The position numbers and the translations under genes were made by a program. Below the pieces are notes generated by a model. The model saw only the letters and a program-made list of their open reading frames with translations, had not been told where the DNA came from and did no database searches. Shown piece after piece: positions 12,385 through 25,273 of a DNA stretch of 64,000 bases. How positions within the stretch are numbered: position 1 is the first letter of the stretch; each line of letters starts with the position of its first letter. The stretch comes from Ceratodon purpureus (lineage: Eukaryota; Streptophyta; Bryopsida; Pseudoditrichales; Ditrichaceae), in assembly GCA_014871385.1 (NCBI GenBank), contig CM026432.1, positions 8,176,825 through 8,240,824 of the forward strand. The letters run 5' to 3'.

Positions 12385-12470
12385 ACCGATTACGCCAGAC
12401 AATCATAACATCTGGATTCTTGTCTTTACAATGTGGCAAACAATTTGCATAATTTAGATTCTCTAGATTG
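12385..12470. repeat. Direct repeat flanking the P450 relic (copy 1)
   Basis: A segment around TTAGATTCTCTAGAT resembles 15095-15185 in the same orientation, by eye about 70% over roughly 85-90 bp. It lies just beyond the 3' end of the P450 pseudogene. It may mark an old tandem duplication. Confidence 0.5.
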
Positions 12471-12503
12471 CAAATTGGCAGCGTTTCCTTCTGTTTCCAG
12501 TGA

Positions 12504-14005
12504 TCAGACTCCACGACGTACGTATACTGGCAAGCCCTCCTTAATCCTCATTGCGAGAGAGTAGACAGTATTGACACGGTGCCCATCTCGAACCACGAAA
12601 CGATATCGACGTAATAAAGTTGCAGCGACAAGCTTCATCTGCATCATGGCCATGTCCATGACCAGACACATTCTTAGGAGAGCTAAAAACACAGGATATG
12701 CAAATGGACTTGGAGGAACGAAGCTCCCGTCTTGACGAAACCTCTCGAGCCGGAATGCAAGGCAATCGGAGCCCCAGATGTTCTCACTCCTTCCCATTGC
12801 ATAGATTTGCAACAAGAGAACTGCCCCCTTGGCTATGGGCGTTCCATCCGGAAGAACATCGGCTGCCGCTGTTTTAAATTCGTGTGGAACAGGAGGATAC
12901 AATCTCATCGACTCTGTCAGTGAGGCGTGGAGATAGTGCATATGAGAACGTCTTCCATTTTTGCCTCACTGGAGTGGTCTCGCCAGGTAGTGGAAGCTGA
13001 TCCCTTCAAGAAGCTAAGGTCGACTGAATTTCATCGCAGATCTTAGCCTAGACTTCAGGATTTCGAGACAGCATCCAGGAGAACCACAATAACCCGGAGG
13101 CAGTAGTATCTCATCCAGCCAGGATGGTATTAACCATGAATACCAGATCCGAAGCTTGGACGACAGTGGACTGGGACCGAGGGTCATCTTCGAGCCTCTG
13201 TTTTTAACGCCGGCGACTTCACAAATTCATCAGCTAGCAGAATACAATTTGATAAAACATCCGAATCCTGTTTGCATTGGCCGTCCGCAAGTTGCTTCAC
13301 CATGCGCCGGCAACTAAGTTCGAGTGTATCATCCAAGGCCTTAGCGACAGGAACTGTGGACAGCTGCAAGTTGAGGCAGCCTGGTCAAAGCCGAAAGCAA
13401 TCTTACTGATAGTATCGAAAGTAGACCTGAAAAAGAGGTCTTGCAAATCCACAACCGTCTTACTGGCACAGAAACTTTCAAGGATTGGGATGAACCGGTC
13501 CTCCAGGCTTCTCTAAAAGGAGCTCAGAACCAATCCCCGAATCATTTGCGTGCTGAAGTTGGGGATTGCAAATCTGTGTTGCAGCTTCCACACACTGCCA
13601 TCTGCGGTAAGCATTGCCACTCCTGCAAAGTCAGAATATAATGAGCTAAAGTGCTGGCCTTTAATATAGTTGTCAAACTTAGTTTTCAAAATGTGCTCCA
13701 TTTTTTCGGGAGTTGCTGTTCTGATGATGTCCCAGCCTGGAAGAGGACCCCGCATGGTCATTGTTGGAGTCTTCAAAACCTCGTCTGTGGCCCAGTCGTA
13801 GAGCCGGTTTAGATTCATGAGCATTTGTGGGAGGCATCCTACAAAAGGAAAGAGCTTGGGTCCTCTGTTACGCCCGTAGCAAGGATGCTGCCACCACAGC
13901 GGCAACAAGCGAGAGAAAGCACACCAGCATCGTCGACGCCATTATGAGCATCAAAGGCCGTGATGCCTCCGATTCCACTTCAAAATCTTCAACTTCCATC
14001 GTCAT
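12504..14005 (-). pseudogene. Decayed cytochrome P450, CYP86/CYP704-like clan
   Basis: P450 pieces lie in the right order on the minus strand. An N-terminal membrane anchor starts at an ATG at 14005-14003. GPKLFPFVGCLPQML and LYDWATDEVLKTPTMT with KFDNYIKGQHF and DGSVWKLQHR lie within 13908-13513. A middle piece (STVPVAKALDDTLELSCRR, about 13369-13184) and the K-helix region (LTESMRLYPPVPHEF, with ExxR as ESMR) through the C-terminus at 12504 complete it. The reading frame shifts after the anchor, and the middle is broken and shortened. The haem-binding loop, normally FxxGxRxCxG, reads FLALLRMCLVMD: Cys remains but both glycines are gone. The ancestor was probably a fatty-acid or omega-hydroxylase type P450; the subfamily is a guess. 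Not expected to be functional. Confidence 0.85.
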
Positions 14006-15094
14006 TACAGCTGTGTACTAAACCTCATGAAAGGAAATCAGGATGAAAGCGTCAGGAAGATAGCGAAATGTCGAACAGGTTACCAATCCCATGCATGCTC
14101 GAATGTTAATCACCTTCCAGCTCTGCAAGCAATCTTCACGTTTACTTCGAAGACTAGATGGATTCTACTTAACTCCACCAAAACCACAAAAGCCACCCAA
14201 AAATCACCTGTCAATCACAACCCGCTTGAAGATATAATAAAATATAAGTTCACACTGTCGAAGCGTCCAGATATTCTTTAAGCCTCCCTTAAGGCTCGTT
14301 AAAACAAGGCAGCTCCGACGTCTCTCAAACAGTTCTACGTGTAATGCTTGTGCCCGGAGGAAACAGAACTTATATGAGAGTGAGAGGAGTGTGAAATCGT
14401 GAATCAATGTTTTGTAGAGAAAGTGTAGTGCCAATGAGAACGAGCTGGTCTGAACTTCATGCTGGGATTATGGTGCTGACATGCTGATGTAGTGCGCTGC
14501 TCAGGAGTTAGTAAACCTCCACGTTCGGCCCTGGCTCGTGGACGGTAGGTAGTGCAATGATGCGATACTACTTTCTGTCTGTATTACCTGAGGAAGATTT
14601 GGGTCAAAGATCATGTCCAGACATTAAGAACACTGAAACCGTTACTTAACTGCGAAATGGAAACTGGGCTAAGGATACTGCAGCCTACGACTGACGTCAC
14701 TGAACATCCTGGATCATTTGTCACCTGATCGAGGCCAGAATCCAAGAGAGATGACTAATCCTCTCATCGGATCTTCGACTTGAAGTTACCTTGGTTGTAG
14801 AAATCATAGTCTACTTGCCTCAATATGGGGAACTACGGTGGTTTGCACAAAGCCAATTTGTGCCCAAAAACAAATCAATAAGTTTATACATACCGTGTAC
14901 AAATCATATAGCTAGGTTACAAGTTTTTTTCGGATCGGTGGACACAAATAGAAGAACTATTTTGCGGTACCTACAGCTTACCAAGTCTGGAGGGGCAACC
15001 CTTTAGCTCTAGCTGGATCTGGCGGAGTAGAATCCACAATACTATTATCCTCACAATAAAAGCAACTCTCTTTGTGTTAAAACGATGCACACAA
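14006..15094. other. Spacer between P450 relic and RDR1, nothing recognised
   Basis: No frame longer than about 85 codons and no recognisable motif or splice pattern. Confidence 0.4.
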
Positions 15095-15185
15095 AACACA
15101 GGGACCCCGATTGCAGCAGACATCCAGAACATCGGAACTTTACCATGTGACAAACTATTTGTATCTAGATTCTCTAGATATTAGA
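15095..15185. repeat. Direct repeat flanking the P450 relic (copy 2)
   Basis: Partner of 12385-12470, sharing the CTAGATTCTCTAGAT core and flanking sequence. If copy 1 is P450 3' flank, this may be the remains of a second, otherwise lost, gene copy. Confidence 0.5.
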
Positions 15186-15771
15186 ATACCATTAGTTCAT
15201 CATACATAAGGGTGATGAACAAAATTTAGACATGCGGCCCCTGTATTTGTTCGCAAGGGACAGAAATGCTTAGTAGTAACACTAAAATTTGCTGAATATG
15301 CCAGAATGCCAGCAATTTTAAAGTATCCTATGAATATATAGTGCAGACATACATCACTCTGTAATTCTGCATAAAACATAATGGTGTCGGCAGAATCTTC
15401 CACTAACAACTGCAGTAAATATTCTAATAGCCGAATATTGACGATTTCAAGTAGTTGAACTTTCATAAGCAAAATTGAACAACGCCAGAGTAACATGCCG
15501 AAGCAATCACTCTGGATATCAGGCTATACACGAGATGAAAGTTAAGACGAGTCAATTTTAGGATGTGCCTTTCTAGTGAGTTTGACACGCACCCCAAAGT
15601 TCGAACAGTACTATTTTGTGTACGATTTACGAGGCCAAGTTTACAACAGTAATACACCAGAAACCAAAAGCAGATTTATTGCAGAGTTGATCGAACCTGC
15701 ATCAGAACCTGGTGTTTGCCACTTCAAGCGATGTTCCCACAGCGCTTGCTTACTTAAAATTGTCAAGAGAA

Positions 15772-18700
15772 TCAATCGGCCAGCGCTTCCCCCTGCCGCG
15801 ACTCCTGCAACTTCATGTACTTGATCTTTGCCAGAATAGGGGCCGCTATCCATGCGAAGCTGAGGAGAGGACGTGCTCCAGCGTCTTCAGTGTCATTCAG
15901 CAAATCAAGTGCCTTCTGTTTCCACTCCCGGTTGTATGTCACATGATACCAAGCTGAGGCCAACTTGGGGGTAATATCAAGAAGCCGAGAGTTCTCCAAC
16001 TCTGAATTGGATTCTGCAGCTACCATAGATTCTTCACTACTGGATTTAACAGAAGCATACTCAGAGGCAGATTTGTAGAATTCAGCTTGGAATTCTTTAC
16101 AAAGAGCTGCATAAGCATGAATCATCCTCTCCTTCAAATCGGATTTCTGGCGGCTGGACCCACGAGACTGCAAGTTCATTCTTCCAGTGATGACGTCCGC
16201 CTCACGCTTCACATTGAAATGTGACATTATGCCCCGGAGGTTCTGGTCATATAAAACTTTTGTTGCCCAGGCATCCTCCAGATATTGCTCGTATCCAGGG
16301 ACTTGCAAGTCAGAGTCATATGCTGGATCCACAGGTATTTCAGCATGATCTGCATGTCGGTGCTTATCAACTTCCTCCTTCACAAACTTTGTCACTGACC
16401 TGTAGAGTTCTCCGATGATCTTATCAGACTGATAGGTTACAGACTCGTCCTTCTCCATGAAATCGGGAAACTCCTTGATCCTCAAATAATGCGGCATGGT
16501 CGCTGCCTTCCCTGTTTTAGGGAAGTCCACCGCAGTAGCAGCCAATTGGGCAAGGAGTAAACAATTTTCATCCAAAGCCCCAAGAGGACTCCTGTCTGCG
16601 TGCACTACATGTGCATTGCATATAACTCCCAAGCTGTCATTTATCATGGCCTTCACAAAGAACTCCATCACATCCTGCAATCAAGTTCTGCAACCTCAGA
16701 AAACGAAAGTCTGACTATAACTGAATACGAAGTAGCCAAGCGTTTCATTACAACATAGATGTCTGATTAGGAAAAATTGGCTGGCAGCGATCAAATACAA
16801 GATAGAAAACCCTCTATGAAGGCATGCTCCTCATTGTTACTAGACAATAAGTTTGAAGTAAAATCATAATGCCCTCTGGTGTAGTTTTTGTGGCAATTAT
16901 GTTGAAGTCTTGCAAAAAGTGTTTTTCAATCATATCCAGCCACAAAAAGACGAAATAGCAATTGCAAACAGACTGGTGTTTCACAATATAAGCCAATACC
17001 TCAATTTTGGCAGGCCTTGAGAGTAGCTTTTGTTCATGCGCGTTGTAGTTCATAGGGTCCCAGCTACATCCACTAGGAGGAATCAAATTTGAGTCCCAGC
17101 AAGTGAAGTATACGTCCCCATCTAGATCACTGCCAGAAGCCTCATTTGGATGCGGTCGATCTCCATTTTGTGGTACCACTAAGCAGTCAACCATGCTGTG
17201 CAATTGGGGCACATCCACTGCTTCAAGAATGCGAATATCTCCAGGATGCAGACATGGGTTCTTCGCCATGATGACCTTCCCTGTAATCACCTGTATCCAA
17301 AGACTTCTACTCCATATTAAAAAGAGATCATCACATTCATTTCCAAAGTTGCACTCCCATGAGCACGATCATCCACCCCTCCCCTCGAAACGGCTCTGAC
17401 ACGGTGATGTACATTGCAACATTTTTAGAGACGATGCGAAGTTGAACACCATGCACATGTTGAGAACTGCTGATCCTCAAAGGCCTTGATAGTAATATTA
17501 ATCGCCTTACCTGCAGAGGTCCACTTCTGTGTTGCTGATTGAACCCATCTCCTCCAAGACTGGCCTTCTTTACAGGGCCAGATACTTGAATGAAGCATTG
17601 TCCATAATTCAACAACCCAGTCTCATCCATGCACCCCATGAGCCATCGTCCATTAGGAACATATATTCTAGCCTTCGCAATAAGATCCTCTAGCTGGCTT
17701 GTCCGAATAGACAGCAGCATGTCATAAAGATGAGGTTCATTCTTAGGGTGGAACCCTCCTTGAAGCATTGTCGCTGCTGTAGAGTGCACGTCCCCCGTGC
17801 AGCTACTAGTCAAAACTTCGTATGCCAGACTCGGATCCTCGAGCATAGCCTCCAAACGCACTACCTGAGCATCTTGAAGAGATTTGAAAGCAGAATTCTC
17901 TACTTGAAGTGTGGACAGCAAACAGATTATTTGCCGGTTCAAGTAGCAGGGAAGGTACTTCGACCAGCCAACCACTTCAAGCTCCGTATGATCCGAATGA
18001 AATTTGTTCATACTATCTCGCACTCCAAGATCATATTGATGCCCTTGGGAGGATCCCATAGGCCATGTAGCTACTACTCCTTTGCATCCTGCATACCGAA
18101 TCTGATACAGAGAGGGTGTGTGGTCTAACTTCAAGCTCTCAGAAACTTGCAACGCAAATTTCGGCGCAATTCTTCCACACCCGTCACTGAAAATGTATCC
18201 ATTTCTGTGGACATCAGGTAGCAACATAACCCTCTCCTTAGGTACAGCAAGAGTTATAAACGTGGATGAGAAACACTGACCCATCCTTGCTGCAAATTTT
18301 GCAACGTTCTGTGTAGGAAACTGACCCATCCATCGCCTAATATGATGGGCATTCACATAGCTGTTGCCTGCAAAGAACCAAGCTGAGGCATCCCTAAGCT
18401 GGCTCGAAGAGAAAGCCAGGAACTCGTACTTCCGACCACAGAGAGTAAAACCTGTCTTGACAATATTCAGAACCCTTTTATAGAGCTCAGTACGGTTGAA
18501 CTCTAACGTCGTTGACATGCTGCGTACAATGGGTGATACAGGCACAGTCAGTGCCGATGATGGCACTTGGTGCAGATCATCGTCCAGAAATGTAACTCTC
18601 AAAAACCTATCTGATAGCATGTGAAAATGCCTTAAAACTCGGTTGGACATTTCTCGCACTGGATGAGCGCAGTATGCTCTGGTTGGGGTGAGAATCACTC

Positions 18701-20195
18701 GGTGGACCATCATGCATCCACTCGGCAAAACCTTCTCCTCTCCTTTGACCTTATCATACTTACGCGCCCATTCCTTAACCCGCTGGATTCGCGTCACAGC
18801 GTCGAAGACGGGGTGGGAGTATGTGTTCATATGCTGTAAAGCATAAGTTGACAGAGCATAATCAGTCAAAATCGTTCTGTAGAACTCATCCGTCAAGCTT
18901 GTCGTGTTAATAATGCCTCTATGCACAAGAGCGTTCACCAAAAACATGAGCTCGAAGGGGACACCATTCCGGTCAGGAACAAAAAAGTAGTTCTGTCTCG
19001 CTGAGTAGGTCGTTTCTTCCCACGTCATATTCAGACGTCGCGGAGGTGATCCATCGCACAATCGCTGCAATCTGAAAAATTGCAGCAGCTGCCGAAATGG
19101 GGTACCTTCGGTGGGAGAGACGCTGATGACATACGCAAGGCATCTGCCAATGCTCCTGTGGGGAGTGAAGTCAATAGTGCGAATCCATGGGTCGTCATCA
19201 TCTGGCAAGGGAGTGTGAGTGGCACAATAAACGTCGTCACCTTGTGACGTTCTGTAGCTGATAAGGGGCGGTGACCACAACTGCAAAATCATCATTAACT
19301 CCGGCATTCTTCCCCTCTGCGTCTGGACTTCTTTAACTTGTCTCACATCCCTGACAGAAAACTCTAGCTTGAACTCGCATAGCTCTTTATCTTGCGAGTT
19401 TGCTGACATAATTTTCTCGTGACTGAAAAAAAGAGATATCTTCCGCATCTTCTTATTCACCCGAAGACTGCAACCGTACTCTGGAACCCTCCAGCTCAGT
19501 AATAGATCGTATAAACTCGTAAGAGTTCCTAGCTGCAGTTGAGCTTTTCTTAGTTCAATAGGTCCTGCTGGAACGAAAAGCACTCATTTCAATAAAACTC
19601 AATCTGTCTACACAACCAGCCAAAAATCATTGCATCCTGTCTCAACCTAAGGACTTGAAAATTGGATCAGAGCACTCTCAACTTGAATTCTAAACTTGGT
19701 CACCTGAAAAGTTCAAATACATATTCGATCCATAGCAGACGAAGGGCAGAAAGGGGCAGGATAAAGTTTCAACTTCCATATGCTGTACTGTAAGCGGGAT
19801 GTGAATATTTCACACCAACAGCACGTTGAAGTAAAGAGAAATGGAAACTCAAGGGCATTTAACATTTGCAGAACAGTGCTTTCTACTCAACAAGATGTGA
19901 ATATCGAAATTATACCTCCATGAGAAGGTTTGGACCCTGCTCCAATAGACGTGCATGGAATGATTTTCAAAACACATCCCTCGAAGGAGAGGTTCCCACG
20001 GTCGGATTCGGAACACGCTTCTCTAGCTACAGCACCTGACACAAACTGCACAAAGGCATGTGGAGGTGTCTTTCCAGAAGTTCGCTTCACTTTGCATCTG
20101 TCCACAATGCCCAGCACTCTCTGCAGATACGTAGCTAAGTCTTGCGCTCTCACATCCCATGGAAAATTGCCCACCATCACTTGATTCTGGTCCAT
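15772..20195 (-). CDS. RDR1: RNA-dependent RNA polymerase, RDR1 type
   Basis: Four exons join in phase: 20195-19916, 19567-17511, 17290-17000 and 16674-15772, giving 1176 aa, a normal RDR length. Exon 1 encodes an RRM-like N-terminal domain (MVGNFPWDVRAQDLATYL, HAFVQF). Exon 2 carries the bulk of the polymerase, including FLAFSSSQLRDASAWFFAG, ARMGQCFSSTF, YIFSDGCGRI, QIRYAGCKGVVA, CYLNRQIICLLSTL and GRWLMGCMDETGLL. Exon 3 holds the catalytic ASGSDLDGD (DLDGD at about 834-838) after NPCLHPGDIRILEAVDVPQL. Exon 4 has ICNAHVVHADRSPLGA, AVDFPKTGK and SAWYHVTYNREW. These blocks resemble Arabidopsis RDR1 more than RDR2 or RDR6. RDR1 makes dsRNA from single-stranded templates, feeding Dicer-like enzymes in antiviral and transposon silencing. 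No break is visible, so it looks intact. Confidence 0.95.
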
Positions 20196-23100
20196 CTTTA
20201 TTATGTTCAAATGCAAGCTGCCACTCCACAACAATAATTAGATCACTGACGAAAGAAAAGAACAATGATTTTGTAGCTACTCATTAAAAATCATATTGAC
20301 AGATGCCATCCTGGAATGCAATGTGAGGATGGTAGATCACACTCCTTCGTACCTTGTTGCTGCCGGGTAACTTTAGTACGAGAGAATCCGTTGATTCACA
20401 AAATTGGTCATTGCGTTTGGTTGAAAAGCCCCTGCCGCGAAGCTACCAGCTGCCTATCACCTGCAAAACAAGCACTTAACATTGAATCTTTTGCGTACGA
20501 AGTAGTATATTCTAGTAGTCAGACTTACTGAAGTGCTAGCCAGAATCGCCTTAGGAATGCAACACAGTTGATACACATGCAGTTAATCACACCGTTGTAA
20601 ACTGCTGGGTGAGTAAAAAAGACTCCCACTTCAGTTCAACGCGTCCAGTTTGCCTAAGATTCATACCCAAAGCAGTTTTACGTTAGGATCATAACGACCA
20701 GCCTTGATACGTTTATTCTTCTCGACTAGTTTAGAATAAACGACGCCGTGGAATCTTTGATACATACATAGTTCGGACAGGGTCAAAGGAACATACTTGC
20801 TGGACTGTCAATCGCCTGCAGCATCAAGGTATCATTTCGAATCTACTTGATAGAAGAAACTAGCAAACGCTCCAAACTGTAGCCTTAGATGACACTCACG
20901 GAGACTGCTACATTAGTCAAGAAGAGACACAAACTCCAATCATCCGATCCCAACTGTAGCTGCACTTCAAGATTAAAAAACTCAACCAGATGCATCTATG
21001 ATTCAATGCCTACGTCTGCAGAAGCCAATTAATCATTAATCATTAACTCGTCAATTGGGATGAGCAACCGAATAAGAAGTTCACTAAGCCTGATTACTTA
21101 ATTGCCATGCTGATCCTACTCACACTCTCCCAAGCTTTGAATTTAAAGAGCTAAACAAATCTATTCAGGTGTAGCATCCAGAGATCATCATCGCTCTCGG
21201 CAGCAAGTACACATGTCAAAACCAAGGTCAGTGACTAAATACTCCACACTACACTCTGGCGTTCACTTCGCGGAGCTCTAGGATGCCAAGACTGGCCTAC
21301 ATCAAGACTGTGCTGGGTAGTGCTGCTACATAGGCCACCAGGACAGGATACCAAGAAGTCTATCTTTGAGGAAACCACGAAGCCTGAGTCTCTCATGATC
21401 TCCAGATACAGAAAACGCTCACAAAGTGTTCCAGCGATGACTCTCCATCGTTTGACACAGGCACGAGGCTCAAGATGGTTTTCGAATGTGTTCAGCCCTT
21501 TCTCTTTAAACTACTTCAAAAATCTGTTGCACGCTGCATACCAAACGTACAAGAGCCTTCATCACAGACGCTCTCAAACAACTACGAACTTTAATCGAGA
21601 GATCTTGAGTATCTTCAGGAGAGTAGGCTCTGACGACTTAGCTTTCATGCGGCCAACCAGCCACATGAGGAGTTACGCCAGTGTAGTGCCAGAGCACTGT
21701 TGGCTGAAGCCTGAAGTACAGCAGTTGGAGGAAAACAGCTACAGTCCTAGAAGCGCGCCTACTATGAATAGGCTATTGAAGCCCGCCATTAATTTATTCT
21801 TTCCTTGTTCTGTTGCCCTTGTTGACGATACGCAGGAGGAGCCTTACTCTCGCAGCGAGTTGGCGTCAACCCTCGCACAGTCACAAGAAGGAATGGTCAA
21901 TCCACATTCACGGAAATCCTTCTCCCCTGTCCTACGAATGGTCCCAACATTCTAGCAACATACGGCGGCTCTTCTGATTGACTGAAACGGGCTTCAGACA
22001 GTGTTCTCCGGACTTTTGATTGACTGAAACGTGCTTAAAGACCATCTTCCACTATTTGAATCACATGACCAACTGCCCCGTCTGTTCACAACGAACTCGT
22101 TGCCTCACCTCGTTGCAACGCAAATTGCATTGTGGCAGCTGGGTCATCTTCGCAGTGGAAACACATACTCCTGCTGGATAGCATTCTTCTCACATCCACC
22201 TCAGAAACCAACACCGAAGCTCACGCACCGGTGTGATTCCCATCCGACAACATAATCACTTCAATCTGTCGCAACTCGCCATTCACTCCGCTGCTTGCGC
22301 ACGATCTCACAACCCTACCAACACCACCCCAACCACAACAAAACACATCCATTCAGCTCTCGTTTAATCCCTCACCGCCCTAAATTACACAACGACAACA
22401 CCAACATCATCAACACAAGCAGCCTTCCAGAGCATGCTCCCAAACTCCTGCCTTCCATCTGAGATATCCATCTGAGCATCTCCTGCCTTTCCCTGTGCAC
22501 GGAGCTACGCTAGATCAGGACACGACCACTTTGCATTACACCCCCTTCACCTTCACCTTCACCATCACGATCCTCTGCCTTAAACTCACAAACAAAAGCT
22601 CCTCATTCTTCCAAGCTTCTCCTTTCCTCCTTGCCAAACGGCCTACCTTACTGCCGGTACCGACAGGAAACGAACTCCAAGAACCCACAGACACTCCATC
22701 GACACAGCAAAGGCCGGCAAGCACAAACCCACTCCATCATCCAGACTCCACACTCCACCACCTCACCGTCACGGCACTGTAGACTCTTGACAATCTTTGA
22801 TCCAACCCATAATATTCTATTCCAACGTTGGTTAATTCACACAAACTGCCCTATTTATTGTTACGCAAGTGTGATGATGACGCTTCATTCCGGTGCCACG
22901 TACCAAGGCCACTGTTTGCGCTACTCAATTATGCTCCTCGTCGCGGTTAAGTCAGTGGGAATCATCATTCATGCGGTCGTGTTTCTTTATCTGGCGTGGA
23001 GCCTTTTTATTACCACGCCGCCCCTCCTATCTTGAGCCCCCATTCATCATAACCTAACCTCTTAGGTCTACAGACTACTGCCATACCCATTTGCCCTTAG

Positions 23101-25273
23101 CTCCACTGTTCAATTGCTCTCGCAACCATGGCAAAGACCAGTGCGTCTCGGTGACGCTAACTTCTGTGATGGTGCATGTCTCTTCGTCTCTGATCCATGG
23201 AAACTCATACTGGTCCTTGAGAAACAGACACTTAATTCTCTGTCAACAGTCACTTTGATCGGAAGTTTTCTCTTCTTTTTCCTTTCTATCTTTCTTTGAT
23301 GTGTGATGCTTTGCTTGGCTTCCAGGAGTTCCAGGCTACATCGATGGCAGCATGACTTTGTCATGAGTACTCCATAGAATCAGACACGACCTAAAACGGA
23401 GCCTTCACACGGTCCTTAATTTGCAAGGGTGGCAGCAAGGGTGTTTCGCCCTTTTTGCAAATTGTGGCTAAATCCAGCTTCATTCCACATGCAACAAGAC
23501 GTGTGGGTCTGCTCAGATGCTAATTGGGAATTTGCCGAGGGATTAACCTCTCGGTTATGTCGGAGAGGAGAGGCTTTAATTGGGGATAAGAGGTGTTTTG
23601 GAATCTGCAACTGTACGTCTCTCTCATTCCACCGAGCACTCTTTTTAATCCTACACAGGAGGCATCTAGGCTCAATGAGTGTGACCCAAGCGTGCGCTCT
23701 CTGCAACTTGAGCTCCTGGTGATGATTTATCCCATCCCCGAGGCCTAAATTTGACTGTCTGCAATCGATTGTGACTTCTTCTGTGCACTGATAGTTACTT
23801 TCATCTGTTTTTAAAATAAATGAATAAAATCTGATGTATATGCATAGGTAGTGTTGGCTTTGGGTGGAGATACTCTGGGTGAAGATACTTTGGGAGGAGA
23901 TGCTTTGTGCTTTGGGCTTTGTGTGCTTCTCTTGGTGTACAATTGGTTCTGGAGCTTGACTCATTCTGATCATTCTTGCTCACGCACTTACATTGGCGAA
24001 ACTTTGGAATGGTCTGCGGTGCATCTTTTGGGCCCTGGTTTTGCCTGTTTGTGTGATGCTATTGTCATGTTGAAATTTCGCTTTGCTTGTAGTGCATAGG
24101 CTTGAGGTTTGCAGCATCTTCAGGTTCTTTCTTTTGTAAACTTGTCTGGATTAATTTTCGTTTGTCAAAATTGAGCCTTCCTGCTTCAATTTCATTGTTA
24201 CTGTAGATGATGTGGATCTGAGGTGATTTTTTTGTGTTGACTTTTTTGATGTGACTCTTACAGACTCCAGAGTCAATTTGACTACAAAAAATTAGGACAA
24301 GAGCACTTTGGCTTGATGTTAATATAAAGGTTGATCTTATTCTTTGGAAATTGAAAGTACTAGAATATCTCCTTCCTATCTGTTGAATCTTAGATTGTGT
24401 TGGTAGGTCAAATGTATATTGAGAAAATTTGACTACAAAATATTCAACATCAAAGGAATCTAAAGAAGCTAATCTGAGATCAAATTCATTTTGGCAAGAG
24501 GGTGTACGTACACCATGGGGTAGAAAGTAACAGGGTATGTGCTATACAATTGAATACAATACATTGAATACAACATTATGATACTAAGTGATTTGATTTC
24601 AGTGAGCAAGCAAAGTTCCCGGAATAATTTTTCTTTGATTCCTATGCACCTGGAACTATGCTGAGAACGAGTAACAAAGCACACGATAATCAAGCGGAAG
24701 CAAAATGTGACGCTGCCAGGACCGCAATGCCACATTTTCAATGATGCAACATTTTCAAGGTTGCAGTGCCTACATTCTTTTTGAATGTTGTCAGTGTATA
24801 TTGACACAACACACCTTTGCAAGAAACTGTCGATCAAGAGTCTAACTTTGCATCCTGCTACACTCAACATGTTGCTAACCATTCCTGCCCTAAGGGAGCT
24901 AATCTCTTTTGCCAGGTACTATTTGTCTTGTTCATAAAAAAAAGTTACATCAACCAAAGCTAGTAAACTAAACATAATGTAGTACCTAAACATAATGTAA
25001 TACCTAAACATAATGTAATACCGCACACTATGATTCCTCTTACAAGCCAGAGATAAATGGCAATCACTACGTAAGATGGAGGTTTAAGTTGGAATATATG
25101 GAGGTAGTGCTGATAATTGCACAATTTAAAGATTACCGTGATTATCCACATATGGAATGAAAGGATACAGAAGGTGGATTCCTTGCAGACCAGGGAGTAC
25201 ATGATACACTTTTGAAGGTATTGATAGCAGTACTGATGGTTCCTGGAGCTGCTGATGCTTACTTCAAAAGTGA
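20196..25273. other. 5-kb spacer upstream of RDR1, no supported gene
   Basis: The largest gene-free stretch with near-genic base composition. It should hold the RDR1 promoter and leader near 20.2-21 kb and the 3' UTR of the flagellar gene near 25 kb. CA-rich low-complexity sequence lies at about 22300-22780. A 17-bp unit (TGATTGACTGAAACG core) is repeated near 21973 and 22017. Three 15-bp GGAGATACTTTGGGT-like units lie near 23868-23912. Frames of 211 codons (21320-21955, +) and 185 codons (23416-23973, -) have no recognised domain; non-coding transcripts or a species-specific gene are possible. Confidence 0.35.
24968..25021 (+). repeat. Three tandem copies of an 18-bp unit
   Basis: CTAAACATAATGTARTAC is repeated three times end to end with one variable base, just 3' of the flagellar gene. 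A small minisatellite. Confidence 0.85.

Noticed and set aside
23416-23973. 185-codon minus-strand frame
   Set aside because: It reads low-complexity Ser/Gln-rich sequence across a small tandem repeat and has no domain, splice context or protein-like pattern.
20523-25270. A hidden second gene between RDR1 and the flagellar gene
   Set aside because: Despite near-genic composition I could not chain any exons with closing phase or a recognisable domain on either strand.
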